Source: Roseobacter sp. MED193 (lineage in GTDB: Bacteria > Pseudomonadota > Alphaproteobacteria > Rhodobacterales > Rhodobacteraceae). Taken from it: a DNA stretch of 64,000 nucleotides. Made by a program: the position numbers and the translations under genes. Under the pieces are notes generated by a model that was not told the origin of the DNA, ran no database searches, and saw only the letters and a list, made by a program, of their open reading frames with translations. Location: the NCBI RefSeq assembly GCF_000152965.1, contig NZ_AANB01000012.1:62001-126000 (forward strand), in the 5' to 3' direction. Positions 7,742 to 16,848 of the stretch are shown one piece after another; positions within the stretch are counted from its first letter, which is position 1; the number at the start of each line of letters is the position of its first letter.

Positions 7742-8626
7742 ATGAAGCCCGAACTTGAAATTCATAAAGCGACGAGTGACACCTTACCCCGGATGCCGTC
7801 GTGGGTCACCTCTATCCGTGCGGAAACCCTTGAAGATGTGGCGTTTTTGTCAGGTGCGGCGCTAGCTACACTGCATCTTGTAGTGAGAAGGAAGGATGTG
7901 CCCCAAACCTTGCTGAGGGAGCGTTTGGCGCTGTCTTCAGCCGAGGCCTGCGTGCTGTTAAGCGGCCGTCCAGAGCGCGCAAGGGAACTGCGCGACGAGG
8001 TGCATCTGTTGCGGCACGACGATGTGCCGGGGCCTGCAGGGAAAGTCTATCAATGCTGGCGCCGTGCTGTTGAAAGACCAGTGTCACTCAAGGCGTTGCA
8101 CCGCGCTATACCCGCACAAGACCCCAGTCAGATTGCCGCGTGGCTGGATGTGGGGCAGGGTAGCTCTGTCAATCGTGCGGCGTTGGTTATTGAGGCAGTG
8201 CTGTCAGATGTTCCGCGTGCAGAGGAAGTGGCCTTGATCCTTGCGGACGCAGCGCTTGCGCAGGCAATGGGCTGGGAACACCTCGTCCCACTTCTTGCCG
8301 CCAATCTAACGGCGCGTGATCTGAGAATGACTGGGGACGCGCTTCGACGGTCGTGTCACCGATCCTTAGTGGTCTCAGCAACAGCGGCAGTTCAATTGGC
8401 ACATGATCTCGCCCGCAGAACGGCTCGATTGGAGGCAGTAGTGCCTAAGCTGCGCGCCAAGGGGGCAGGGGAGGCGGTACAGATGTTTTTGATGCGTGAT
8501 GCCGTTATGCCTGCGGCTCTGCCACTGTCAGACAGGGGTGCGCGCAGGCTTTGCGACCGATTAGTGGAACTGGGTGTCGTTCGTGAACTGACTGGGCGGG
8601 ACATGTTTCGTCTGTATGCAGTCTGA
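7742..8626 (+). CDS. DUF1403 family protein
   Basis: I recognise this 294-residue protein as DUF1403, a family with no known biochemical role that I recall being frequent beside scpB on Rhodobacterales plasmids. It is largely helical and arginine-rich, with the motif PSWVTSIRAETLEDVAFLSGAALA near the N-terminus (residues about 19-42) and LSDRGARRLCDRLVELGVVRELTGRDMFRLY at the end, which resembles a winged-helix segment. The stop lies 2 bases before scpB, so the two are co-transcribed. Context suggests a chromosome- or plasmid-maintenance role; that is inference. Confidence 0.8.
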   Translation: MKPELEIHKATSDTLPRMPSWVTSIRAETLEDVAFLSGAALATLHLVVRRKDVPQTLLRERLALSSAEACVLLSGRPERARELRDEVHLLRHDDVPGPAGKVYQCWRRAVERPVSLKALHRAIPAQDPSQIAAWLDVGQGSSVNRAALVIEAVLSDVPRAEEVALILADAALAQAMGWEHLVPLLAANLTARDLRMTGDALRRSCHRSLVVSATAAVQLAHDLARRTARLEAVVPKLRAKGAGEAVQMFLMRDAVMPAALPLSDRGARRLCDRLVELGVVRELTGRDMFRLYAV

Positions 8627-8628
8627 CA

Positions 8629-9225
8629 ATGGCAACGCGCCCCGAACCTGACTTTGACCGCGACCTTGACGACTTGCCAGCTGAGTTGCGTTGGCGTGAG
8701 TGGATGCGCCGGATTGAGGCTGTGTTGTTTGCTTCAGCGACGCCCGTGCCGCGCGAAGATTTGGCCCGCGTCGTGGGGCAGCAGGCCTCAGTCGAGCTGT
8801 TGATCGAAGATCTTGGTGCAGATTTGGCGGACCGCCCCTATGAGTTGGCTGCGGTATCCGGCAGTTGGATGCTGCGTACGCGGTCGAGCTATGCCCCGGC
8901 GATCCGGGCAGCGGCGGATGTTGGCGAGCAACTACTGGACCTGAACGAATTTGATGTCGCGGTGCTGGCTGCTGTTGCTTATAACCAACCGGTCACAAGG
9001 GACGGGCTCAAGGACATTTTTGGCAAGGAAATTAGCCGCGACTTGATTGGGCGGTTGTTTGTCAGCGACTTGATCACCACTGGACCGCGCGCGCCTCGCC
9101 GCGGCGCGCCCTACACCTTTGTGACGACCGAGAAGTTCCTTGTCGCTTTCGGCTTGGAATCGCTACGTGACCTACCCGACAGGGAGCAGTTGGATGATGC
9201 GGGAATGACGCGTTTCGCGAGTTAG
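8629..9225 (+). CDS. scpB: ScpB-like segregation and condensation protein
   Basis: The 198-residue protein has the tandem winged-helix layout of ScpB. WREWMRRIEAVLFASATPVPREDLARVVG (about 21-49) matches the first wing region, and LNEFDVAVLAAVAYNQPVTRDGLKDIFGKEIS the second. ScpB bridges ScpA to the SMC condensin. No scpA or smc is in the window; DUF1403 occupies the upstream position, and this plasmid paralogue may work with it. Its stop overlaps that of the convergent gene at 9222 by 4 bases. Confidence 0.85.
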   Translation: MATRPEPDFDRDLDDLPAELRWREWMRRIEAVLFASATPVPREDLARVVGQQASVELLIEDLGADLADRPYELAAVSGSWMLRTRSSYAPAIRAAADVGEQLLDLNEFDVAVLAAVAYNQPVTRDGLKDIFGKEISRDLIGRLFVSDLITTGPRAPRRGAPYTFVTTEKFLVAFGLESLRDLPDREQLDDAGMTRFAS

Positions 9226-10580
9226 TCAGTTCCATTTTTCTCATCATCCTCGATTGTCACGATGCTCTGCGAGACGAATGGGTGAAAATCCGGCAGCAAA
9301 GACATAATGCTTCCGTCTCTCTGGAGAAACTCATGGGCCGCACCCGGAATGATATCTGGATCAAGAGGTATACGGGCATTCGGGTTGTGAAGGACCACCA
9401 TGCCTTCCACCCATGTCTCGGAAGATTGTGGCCCAACTTCTTCCTCGAATGGTGTAGGGAAGGGTGCTTGTGAATTCGTGTCGTTACGTTTCATGCCCAT
9501 GCGCACCATTTTGACGCGCGGGTCTCCAAAACCCGCAGCGATACCAAGGCGGTTGAACTTTGTAAGGGTACCCTGAGGATTGATTATCACAGCACTGACG
9601 TTCTCAGCGCCTTTCAAGTCGAAGAAACCGGATTGTGCGCGCTTTTTCCCGTAGCGATGGGTCCCAATCCGCGCAATTTTGTGTTCGCCGCTGTCCATCC
9701 AGTGGCGTACTCCGAAGACATACTCGGTGGCAGCCGAAGTCAAATACCTCATGGAGCCTTGTAGGTGATAGTCTTGGACCGCGATGCAAAAGGGTACGTC
9801 TTCCGCTCCCTCTTGTTTCCAGTAAGGGGGCTTGTGATTGAGTTTTGATCTGAGGGCGTTGGATAGCCGAATTGGAACGTAGTTCTCGAGGTACGCCTTG
9901 AAGGCTTCGGAATCCTCCGGCACATCGTTCGGTCCAACATTGGAAGGGTTTACGCTAGTGGCTTCAACGGCGAGGCCACCCTCGTTTCCTCTCAGAACGA
10001 AATCAGGCGTGGGTCCGGTCCCAACGCGAATAAATCTAAGCTCGTTGAATGTCGCGTAAAGGTATAGCTCCCATAGGAGGGCATCCCAGCCTGCCGTTTG
10101 AAACTTTTGCACGAAGTTGCCATCCACGTCTTCGTGGTAGCGCATCATGGCTTCTATTATTTCGCGTGCGGGGGAATATCTTTGATCCTCAAGAAGTATT
10201 TGGAATGACGGGTGAAAGCGAGCTTCGTCGACGGCGGGGGTGAAGAAGTCCACGGCTGGTCCGTCTTCATCGTTTTGGTGGAATGCCTCATCGGGTTTTC
10301 GAGAGTTTTCTACCATGGCTGCCATGAGCGCGTTGTATGCCTCTTGGGATGTCGAGTAAGAGGTGTTCGCTTGGATGGCGCGGAATTTCTTAACCGCGTC
10401 CCGAGCAAAAACGGCCCAACTATAGTCGCCGTCAACTCGGTCCCAAACCAACGTGCCCAACACTCGCTCGAGCGGGTCGCTAAACCAATCCAGTTCCTTG
10501 GTAATGAGTGTTATCATCGGGTGCCGTGTATAGCCTGCAAGTGCCTCGAACCTGCGTCGGTCCAACTGCGTCATTATCAT
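9222..10580 (-). CDS. Putative PD-(D/E)XK-like nuclease of unknown family
   Basis: I do not recognise the family of this 452-residue protein. Around residues 170-215 it has a conserved-looking helix (WDALLWELYLYATF) followed by PDFVLRGNEGGLAVEATS. This resembles a PD-(D/E)XK nuclease core (E in the helix, D, then ExT where ExK is usual). The threonine in place of lysine makes activity uncertain. It is the last of eleven same-strand genes in the defence island, but a 255-bp gap separates it from the gene upstream, so it may have its own promoter. The ribosome-binding site is weak (GGAA about 12 bases upstream). Confidence 0.55.
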   Translation of the reverse strand: MIMTQLDRRRFEALAGYTRHPMITLITKELDWFSDPLERVLGTLVWDRVDGDYSWAVFARDAVKKFRAIQANTSYSTSQEAYNALMAAMVENSRKPDEAFHQNDEDGPAVDFFTPAVDEARFHPSFQILLEDQRYSPAREIIEAMMRYHEDVDGNFVQKFQTAGWDALLWELYLYATFNELRFIRVGTGPTPDFVLRGNEGGLAVEATSVNPSNVGPNDVPEDSEAFKAYLENYVPIRLSNALRSKLNHKPPYWKQEGAEDVPFCIAVQDYHLQGSMRYLTSAATEYVFGVRHWMDSGEHKIARIGTHRYGKKRAQSGFFDLKGAENVSAVIINPQGTLTKFNRLGIAAGFGDPRVKMVRMGMKRNDTNSQAPFPTPFEEEVGPQSSETWVEGMVVLHNPNARIPLDPDIIPGAAHEFLQRDGSIMSLLPDFHPFVSQSIVTIEDDEKNGTD

Positions 10581-10835
10581 CGTTGTGCTTGTTCCTTGGC
10601 GAAATTTGGGTCGATGATCGCTGGTTTGAGATCAACTTGTAAACTGATGGGCTTGCCGGTGCTTGCGCGGTTCTTGTACCATTCGATCACTAGCAACTTT
10701 CAAAAAACTGATACAATTTTGCCCTTCTACGGAACCTAACGCATGGCACAATAATGTAATATCGAAGGCGGATCGAATCTCAATATATGAGGCTGGGCCC
10801 AAGTCTCCGAAAACGGTCCACGAACACAAAGAAGC

Positions 10836-11753
10836 TCAGTCGGCGAGTGCTGCCTGCACAGCCTCTCGAGACTTTCGACCATACTCTGAGCGTGGATGGT
10901 CATTTATTCCAAGCCAATTTGGAATCAGAGCACCCTGTGATGCAAAATGTTCGACGTGAACAAATGTCAGATTTCCATCTGAATAGGTGACCTCGTTCAG
11001 CATCCGCCAATTTCCTGGGCGTGCCGCTTCAACCAGCTTTCGCGCAGCACTGATATAATTGAGCTTGCTCCCCAGCCCAAACATGATGACGAGCCTCGTC
11101 TTCGTCGGTAGCGCACCGAGGAACTGCGATGCACAGTTCGTCGCGACCTCATTTCCGAATTGCGTCCCCATGAATTTGTCAAGCATTCCACCTCCTGATC
11201 CTTTCCAGTTGCGAGTTTTCTCGTCGAAGCGTTCGACAGTGCACCGTACAAGCGACCCGAAGTGGAAACGGCCGTTCCGGTCTGAAATCAGCCTGTCGAC
11301 CATTCCTCGATAATCGCTGTTTTCTGGCTGTGGAACGACGCCTATGTGCACTAAGATTTTGCCCACAGCCATACGCGAGCCTTTGTAGGCGATCTCGTCA
11401 TGCGGTGAGCTGGCCATCGCTCCAGTTTGCGTTGGCCCTTTTGAAAATCCCAGCACAACAATTTCAGGCTCCATGCTGCCCCAAGCGAGGGGATTGGACG
11501 TAATGCGCCAAGATCCGTCCGGTGCCGCGCGTCTCGTTGTGTCGAATTCGGTGGCCTGCAAGGGTGCAAAGCAGCGCACACAATTAACTCGCCCATGCGA
11601 AGGAATACAGCTCATTGAAATATCCAGTTCTTGATCGTTAATATTCAGGACAGAAGGCCGTTCCTGCAGGTGTCTCCTGTGTTGCCCTTGATCCATCGGC
11701 GAAGGAGATCTTTGTGGTTTGGCCGAATGGCAATCTGGGCCCGAAGGCGTCAT
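10836..11753 (-). CDS. Uracil-DNA-glycosylase-superfamily-like protein (tentative)
   Basis: This 305-residue protein has no obvious named family, but several segments line up in order with UDG family 4/5 folds. EIVVLGFSKG fits the first strand and active-site loop, FGSLVRC the second strand, CASQFLGALPTKTRLVIMFGLG the helix-strand that UDGs show as a Cys followed by a PKVIVxLG-like strand, and HVEHFASQG the HPS-like loop. A CxxC pair (NCVRCF, about residue 59) could bind metal. The catalytic residues are not classical, so it may be a non-glycosylase relative. It lies 69 bp downstream of the big helicase on the same strand and could share its transcript. An internal ATG at 11615 is an alternative start. 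Confidence 0.45.
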   Translation of the reverse strand: MTPSGPDCHSAKPQRSPSPMDQGQHRRHLQERPSVLNINDQELDISMSCIPSHGRVNCVRCFAPLQATEFDTTRRAAPDGSWRITSNPLAWGSMEPEIVVLGFSKGPTQTGAMASSPHDEIAYKGSRMAVGKILVHIGVVPQPENSDYRGMVDRLISDRNGRFHFGSLVRCTVERFDEKTRNWKGSGGGMLDKFMGTQFGNEVATNCASQFLGALPTKTRLVIMFGLGSKLNYISAARKLVEAARPGNWRMLNEVTYSDGNLTFVHVEHFASQGALIPNWLGINDHPRSEYGRKSREAVQAALAD

Positions 11754-11822
11754 CTGGCCTTATAGTCGGATTTCCGCCCTCGTTTCGTGGCAGGGTCATC
11801 AGCGGTTTCGATCAATCCATTA

Positions 11823-14800
11823 TTAGATTTCCGGTGGCCGAAGATTGATTTGCAGTTCGGCCAAATCATCGTTGGAAAGTTCGGAGCCGGCTTTTTCTAA
11901 GAACGACATCAGGTCATCTTGGCGTGGTTGGCCGAACGCTAGACGATATATAGCTACCGATCGTTTGAGCCATGCCATTAATGAAATTTCGCGGCTGAAA
12001 GGTAACGATAGCGCATAGCGTTCTATACTAATTTCGCCGTCGAACAGCCAAAATGGTTCAAGCTCTCCACCCCGCTTGGCCTGGGAAAGTGCAGCTGAAA
12101 ACATCTGTTTCCAAGGGTCCGATTCACTTTCAGACAGCCTCATATCGTTTGCGTATTTTTCCGACACATTCAATCGGACCGCATGGTTCTTAAATCTATG
12201 AACACGACCTTCGCGCTGTTCCAAGTCCACCGGGTTCGTGGGCAGATTCCAGTGCACCAAACGGTGGCAGTAATAATGAAAATCGAGGCCTTCTTGTCCA
12301 ACGGATGTTGTCGCGAGCACAAACGGACGAAATGGGGAGTTGAAAGCTCCACGCACATTATCTGTGCGTTGCATCTGGCCGTCTTCCTGACTTTTTTGAA
12401 GAAGTCTGGTCGCAAAACGACCGCGCATTCTCAGGTTTGATTGAATTTCAATTCTACCCCGTTTCGCCTTGTAAGACTTGATATCGATTTGGGCTGGCTT
12501 AAGCGACAAGGCCTCATCAATGGCCTCAGCAATGCGGGTCACAGCGTTGCATGGATCTGCATCCGAGAGGCCTTCAGATTCCAGCAACATATGTACATAT
12601 TCGTCCATGACAGATTGCAGGTCATGCTCGGCACAATATTGAAGGACTGCCTGCCAATAGAACTCGTCGGAGCTTCCCCTTAAGAGGGCTATGCTTTCGG
12701 GTTGGTTGAAAAGGCCACGAAAAGCCATGCCTATCCGCGTCGCTGCCGACAGCATGTTTGGATGGTCAAACCCCAAATCGGGCGCGACGCGAGCTAGGGC
12801 GCGTAAAGCGCAATTGGCTGGGCTCCCTAGCGCCAAGTCTGTTAAGTGGTCCAGCACCTGCGATCTATCTGGGCTGCCGAACAAGTGTTTTTCTGACGCG
12901 GCCTCATGCAATGCTGCCAGGTGCTCGTTCCAGGCCTCCAAGCCGTCTTCTCGAACTATAGTGTCTAAACCTCGTCCCTCAGCTAGCCATGTTCCAAACC
13001 GTTTATGGCTTATGTCCATTGAAGCTGCGCAGGCCCAATCCCAATTTGCAACACGCTCATCCGCCCCATCATCAGCATTATTGCGGAACCGTTCAAGAAA
13101 GCCGCTAGGTTTTGCGGCGGTAAAACGCAGCGCTAGGTCGTCTGCGAAATTCTTCAAACGTTCCTTCACCACAGAACGCATAGCGTTAGCGTCAGGCATC
13201 GCTCTAACAGATTGGAAAATCTCAAGAGGATCAACTGCAGTGGCCAAAGTTGGTGAAGGAATGACAAGTGACAGCACGCGCAAACCTGTCAAACGGCCTT
13301 TGGCGCGCCTAAAGTTAAGTCGCTGAGAATGTGTCGCAGTGTAACTCCCCCACTGATCCCCCATGCCCATGCGTCGCTCGCTTTCATAAGACAAAAGGGC
13401 GGCGATCGAATCTGGAACCATAGCCCACTGTGAGAATACCAGCACCTTGCTTGCCGCAATCCGTGCACCAAAATAAGGTAGGCTTGGTGGCATCCAAAGC
13501 CTACGATCCAATCCGTTTAGAGAGGCAATATCTTGCAGCGCGCGCATCCGCCCATTGCTAAGGTGTATCGGACGATAGGCCTTAACCGCCGCCACATCGA
13601 CCTGTGCAGTACCCGCTCCTCGAATAGCTGCAAGTAAGGTCTCGGACGGAGAATCCTTTTGCGCCTCTAGTTTTTGGCCAAGTTTGTAGTCTCGTAGGAA
13701 ACTCAAAAGGTAGGGGGCGGACTTCCAGTATTCGACCGTCCCTGGTGCCTCAGCGGCTTCGGCAACTCGGGCTATCGCGCGAGCTTCCAGCAAATCCTGA
13801 GATTTGAGCGTGATGGGCGCAGACATGTCACGTACCATTGCGTCACGCTCTGCCGTTTCCGACACACGTTCTGTGCGCGCAATAACCTGCTTCAGCTGCC
13901 GTTCTATGCCCATTTTAATGTCTTTAGCTTGTTCGAAACTGCTAGGTAACATCTGGAGCGCATTCCGCATCCGTCGCATCTCCATTTCCAGTTCTTGCCG
14001 CGCCTTTGCGCCATGTTCTTCACCGAACAAAAAGCCTAAAACATCAAGAAACTCTTTGTAATGGTCGCCCGCATCCGCTGCGTCATCCCGCAGCGATAGA
14101 ATGCGATAAGGGGTGGCCGAGAGCAGCAAGACCTTGGCCTGATTGCCATCAGGGTCTGTGGCATCAAAAAGCCGTCGCGCAAGTTCAGCCGCTTCGCTGT
14201 CACCATGTAATAACTCAGTGAACCGTTGAAATTCGTCAAGGACGATAAGGTCAGGCTCAAGAGCCTCGGCGCTTTCGCGGGCGAGGATAGTACGCAACTC
14301 ACCGACAAGGGAGTCGCGGCGTCGGTTCAATTCGGTGTTGTTCAGGCGCTGGCCCTTATAGGCATGAGCACAATTTTCCAAATCTTCTAGCAAGGCCGGG
14401 CGGGCCGCAATGGCACTTTGAAACTGCATCGCAATCTGTGGTTCGATTGGCTGTGCATCAATCCATCGGCGTGTTTCGCGCCAACCTTGGGCTCCGGCAT
14501 AGCCCTGCAGCATTTTTGCGACAGCTTTGCGGTCTTTAAGTTGATCCCAGATTAGACGTAGTATCAGTGCCCGTTCCTGCTTCATCCCGCCACCTTGCTT
14601 GAGGTCCAATGACGTTCCAGGCGTTAAGCTAAAGAAATTCACGCCCTCTTCTTTGATGCCACCAGCGCGGGCAAGTTCTAGCGCCAACATGGTCAACCGC
14701 GTTGGCAGAACTTTAGCATGGGCTTCCCCCATAACATTCAGACGAGCCACGTTTTGTCTGGCGATTGCGGCGTTCGAACAAATATAAACGATATCAATGC

Positions 14801-15008
14801 GCTTGACCGTGTCTTGAAGCGCCTCGATCGTACGGGCAATGACACCTCGGGCGACCATTGTTTTCCCTAGCCCTACCTCATCAGCAACTAGGAAATGGCG
14901 GACTGCATCCTCATCAATCAACAGTCGTCGGGACACGTAGTCAACAGTTGCACGCTGGAAGGCCTTAAGCGAGCGCAGCGCGGGGGCGGCTTCAAACCTT
15001 TCAATCAC
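11823..15008 (-). CDS. Large SF2 helicase (DEAD/SNF2-like), defence-associated
   Basis: The 1061-residue protein has N-terminal ATPase motifs: Walker A EVGLGKT (44-50), motif II LDEFQRF (about 255-261) and motif III LLLSATPYRI (about 300). After a long insertion follows a C-terminal helicase domain with VGQEGLDFHYYCHRLVHWNLPTNPVDLEQREGRVHRF (about 895-935), as in SNF2/RapA-type translocases. It should translocate on duplex DNA. It overlaps the upstream PLD gene by 8 bases, so the two are translated together. The pairing of such a helicase with a PLD-fold protein recalls defence modules such as DISARM, but the DISARM partner genes are absent. Confidence 0.85.
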   Translation of the reverse strand: MIERFEAAPALRSLKAFQRATVDYVSRRLLIDEDAVRHFLVADEVGLGKTMVARGVIARTIEALQDTVKRIDIVYICSNAAIARQNVARLNVMGEAHAKVLPTRLTMLALELARAGGIKEEGVNFFSLTPGTSLDLKQGGGMKQERALILRLIWDQLKDRKAVAKMLQGYAGAQGWRETRRWIDAQPIEPQIAMQFQSAIAARPALLEDLENCAHAYKGQRLNNTELNRRRDSLVGELRTILARESAEALEPDLIVLDEFQRFTELLHGDSEAAELARRLFDATDPDGNQAKVLLLSATPYRILSLRDDAADAGDHYKEFLDVLGFLFGEEHGAKARQELEMEMRRMRNALQMLPSSFEQAKDIKMGIERQLKQVIARTERVSETAERDAMVRDMSAPITLKSQDLLEARAIARVAEAAEAPGTVEYWKSAPYLLSFLRDYKLGQKLEAQKDSPSETLLAAIRGAGTAQVDVAAVKAYRPIHLSNGRMRALQDIASLNGLDRRLWMPPSLPYFGARIAASKVLVFSQWAMVPDSIAALLSYESERRMGMGDQWGSYTATHSQRLNFRRAKGRLTGLRVLSLVIPSPTLATAVDPLEIFQSVRAMPDANAMRSVVKERLKNFADDLALRFTAAKPSGFLERFRNNADDGADERVANWDWACAASMDISHKRFGTWLAEGRGLDTIVREDGLEAWNEHLAALHEAASEKHLFGSPDRSQVLDHLTDLALGSPANCALRALARVAPDLGFDHPNMLSAATRIGMAFRGLFNQPESIALLRGSSDEFYWQAVLQYCAEHDLQSVMDEYVHMLLESEGLSDADPCNAVTRIAEAIDEALSLKPAQIDIKSYKAKRGRIEIQSNLRMRGRFATRLLQKSQEDGQMQRTDNVRGAFNSPFRPFVLATTSVGQEGLDFHYYCHRLVHWNLPTNPVDLEQREGRVHRFKNHAVRLNVSEKYANDMRLSESESDPWKQMFSAALSQAKRGGELEPFWLFDGEISIERYALSLPFSREISLMAWLKRSVAIYRLAFGQPRQDDLMSFLEKAGSELSNDDLAELQINLRPPEI

Positions 15009-16848
15009 GTCGCGACCTTTCCTTCGGCAAGACAGTGCGGAACGTTTCCCATAATGTCAGAAAGTCTTCAGGAATGACGTCGCTTTTGCCAGTTTTGGGG
15101 TTGGTTAGGCGCTCTATAAGTCGTTCGATGTCATGGAGTTGTCGGCCATCTCCCGACAGAGCTTTGACCATATCTTCTAGAAGGGGCGCGTCTTGCATGC
15201 TGCCGAATAAACCAGAATAGGTACCCCCACTTCCCGCAACAAAGAGCGCCTTTGCCGCGTCTGATACATCCCCCAACAGCAACCGAAGATAGTTCAGAAA
15301 GGCGTCCTGATTTTCGATGATAGAACGCAGAATTTCAGCAGTGCGCGTCTCAGGGAGATCGATCAAATCAGTACCAAGTGTAAAGACTCTTTTGAAACCG
15401 GTCGCTGCGTCTTGAAGTTCAACTCCGAGCCAACGGGTCACGTCTTTTAGTGCCGCGCGGCCTATTAATTTAGGCTTCTTCGTAATGGTGCTTAACAACG
15501 TACCGTTTTTCTGACCCGTCACCAGCGGCCATACATGCAATTTTATGCCATCGGAGAGTTCGACCGGCACCTTTGCCGACAGGCTCAGTTCTATACGCCC
15601 CTCATTATCTACATAACACGATAACTTAAGCCCTGCCTCGGCCAACTGACGACGGACCCCATCGAGCCGTTTTTCTGCCGCGTCTTCTTTATCGCTGTCT
15701 GGCAATTCGTACGGACTGAACTCGCACAGATATCGGCCCAAACTACCTTCTGATAGTTGCTGCTGCACTGTGCCAAGATCGCGCGTGTAGCCTGAAAGGG
15801 TTGCGAAAACCTCTACGTTCGAGCCGTTGATGAGCGCTGCAGTTGTGGCATTTCCAGATCCCAAAGTAATCTCAGTGCTTGAATATCGTTCCGTTAGGAA
15901 CGCCTTTGCGTGAAGGCCACGGGCCGGAACCACGTTACGGCCCTGATCTTCGGTCTCGTCTCCGTCTTCGGTCTCGGCGAGCTCATCGAGGATCATGACG
16001 TTGCCGAAGGTCTGCAAAGTATCCGATTTCAGTTTAGCCAGTTCTTCGCCACGTCCTAAAAGATAAGCATTTTCATTTGATACCTTGTGGCCCAATTTCA
16101 GGAGAGCGGCGTCAGTCACAAAAGGTGAAATAACACCCAGTGTACTGCCTATGCGCGGATGCCAAACACGTTGCGACAATCCATTGACCGCAAAAGATAT
16201 CTTTCGAATGTGTTCGGGGTGCTCCCAAATTGCGGTGGCAAGGTCGGCCGCAATGCTCTGGGCAATTTGGCTGGCTCGCCGTGGCGTGTTTCGACCTGGA
16301 GTAAGGTTTGGCAACGCCAATAGAAGCGCTACGAGCGGATCATTGGCGGCGTTGGTGAACTGACCTAACTGCCCATCAAGACAAAGCGAAAGATCCCATG
16401 AGGTGTCCGTGGTAAGGTTTCGCGACAATAACGCGATGCGAAGTCTTGCTGGACCTTTGCGCGTAACCGGTTTGAAGCGCAATGCCCAGAGTTTTGGGTG
16501 AAAAGCACCTCCGCGCGGGGCGATGACCTCTGTGACGGTATCTTCCAGTAAAGCCGTCAGGCGATTTGCCCCGCTTGGCATCGCCTTGATGCGTCCTGCC
16601 TCGCAGAAGATGGCGATGCGTTTCGCCAATCGTTCCAGGCCTTCCAAAAGGGCCAGCGGCGTGTCCAACGTCTGCTGCCTGCTTTCGGCGGCGTGAAAGG
16701 CAAGCGTCGCCGGGATCACCAAAGCGGTTTCGAAATCCAGCGTGTAGGTTGTCGCCAGAGCTTGATCAAGTTCATAGCCCGCAGGTGCCCTTAAGATTTC
16801 TCCATAAAGTGCGCGGTTTTCGGGATCAAGCGCGGTTTTATTTGTCAC
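15001..16848 (-). CDS. Phospholipase-D-fold (PLDc) protein
   Basis: The 615-residue protein has two HxK motifs in the PLD superfamily context: FHPKLW followed by SRNLTTDTSWDLSL (His about 115), and LHAKAFL followed by GSGNAT (His about 311). In bacterial defence loci PLD-fold proteins are usually nucleases or scaffolds rather than lipases. The gene overlaps its upstream neighbour by 11 bases and its downstream helicase by 8 bases, showing tight coupling. A nuclease role working with the helicase is the most economical reading, but it is inferred from fold and context. Confidence 0.8.
   Translation of the reverse strand: MTNKTALDPENRALYGEILRAPAGYELDQALATTYTLDFETALVIPATLAFHAAESRQQTLDTPLALLEGLERLAKRIAIFCEAGRIKAMPSGANRLTALLEDTVTEVIAPRGGAFHPKLWALRFKPVTRKGPARLRIALLSRNLTTDTSWDLSLCLDGQLGQFTNAANDPLVALLLALPNLTPGRNTPRRASQIAQSIAADLATAIWEHPEHIRKISFAVNGLSQRVWHPRIGSTLGVISPFVTDAALLKLGHKVSNENAYLLGRGEELAKLKSDTLQTFGNVMILDELAETEDGDETEDQGRNVVPARGLHAKAFLTERYSSTEITLGSGNATTAALINGSNVEVFATLSGYTRDLGTVQQQLSEGSLGRYLCEFSPYELPDSDKEDAAEKRLDGVRRQLAEAGLKLSCYVDNEGRIELSLSAKVPVELSDGIKLHVWPLVTGQKNGTLLSTITKKPKLIGRAALKDVTRWLGVELQDAATGFKRVFTLGTDLIDLPETRTAEILRSIIENQDAFLNYLRLLLGDVSDAAKALFVAGSGGTYSGLFGSMQDAPLLEDMVKALSGDGRQLHDIERLIERLTNPKTGKSDVIPEDFLTLWETFRTVLPKERSRRD

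Noticed and set aside
11823-16848. Assignment of the helicase plus PLD genes to DISARM
   Set aside because: No DrmB/DUF1998 gene and no methyltransferase are present, and the partners (DUF6361, AddAB-like) differ.
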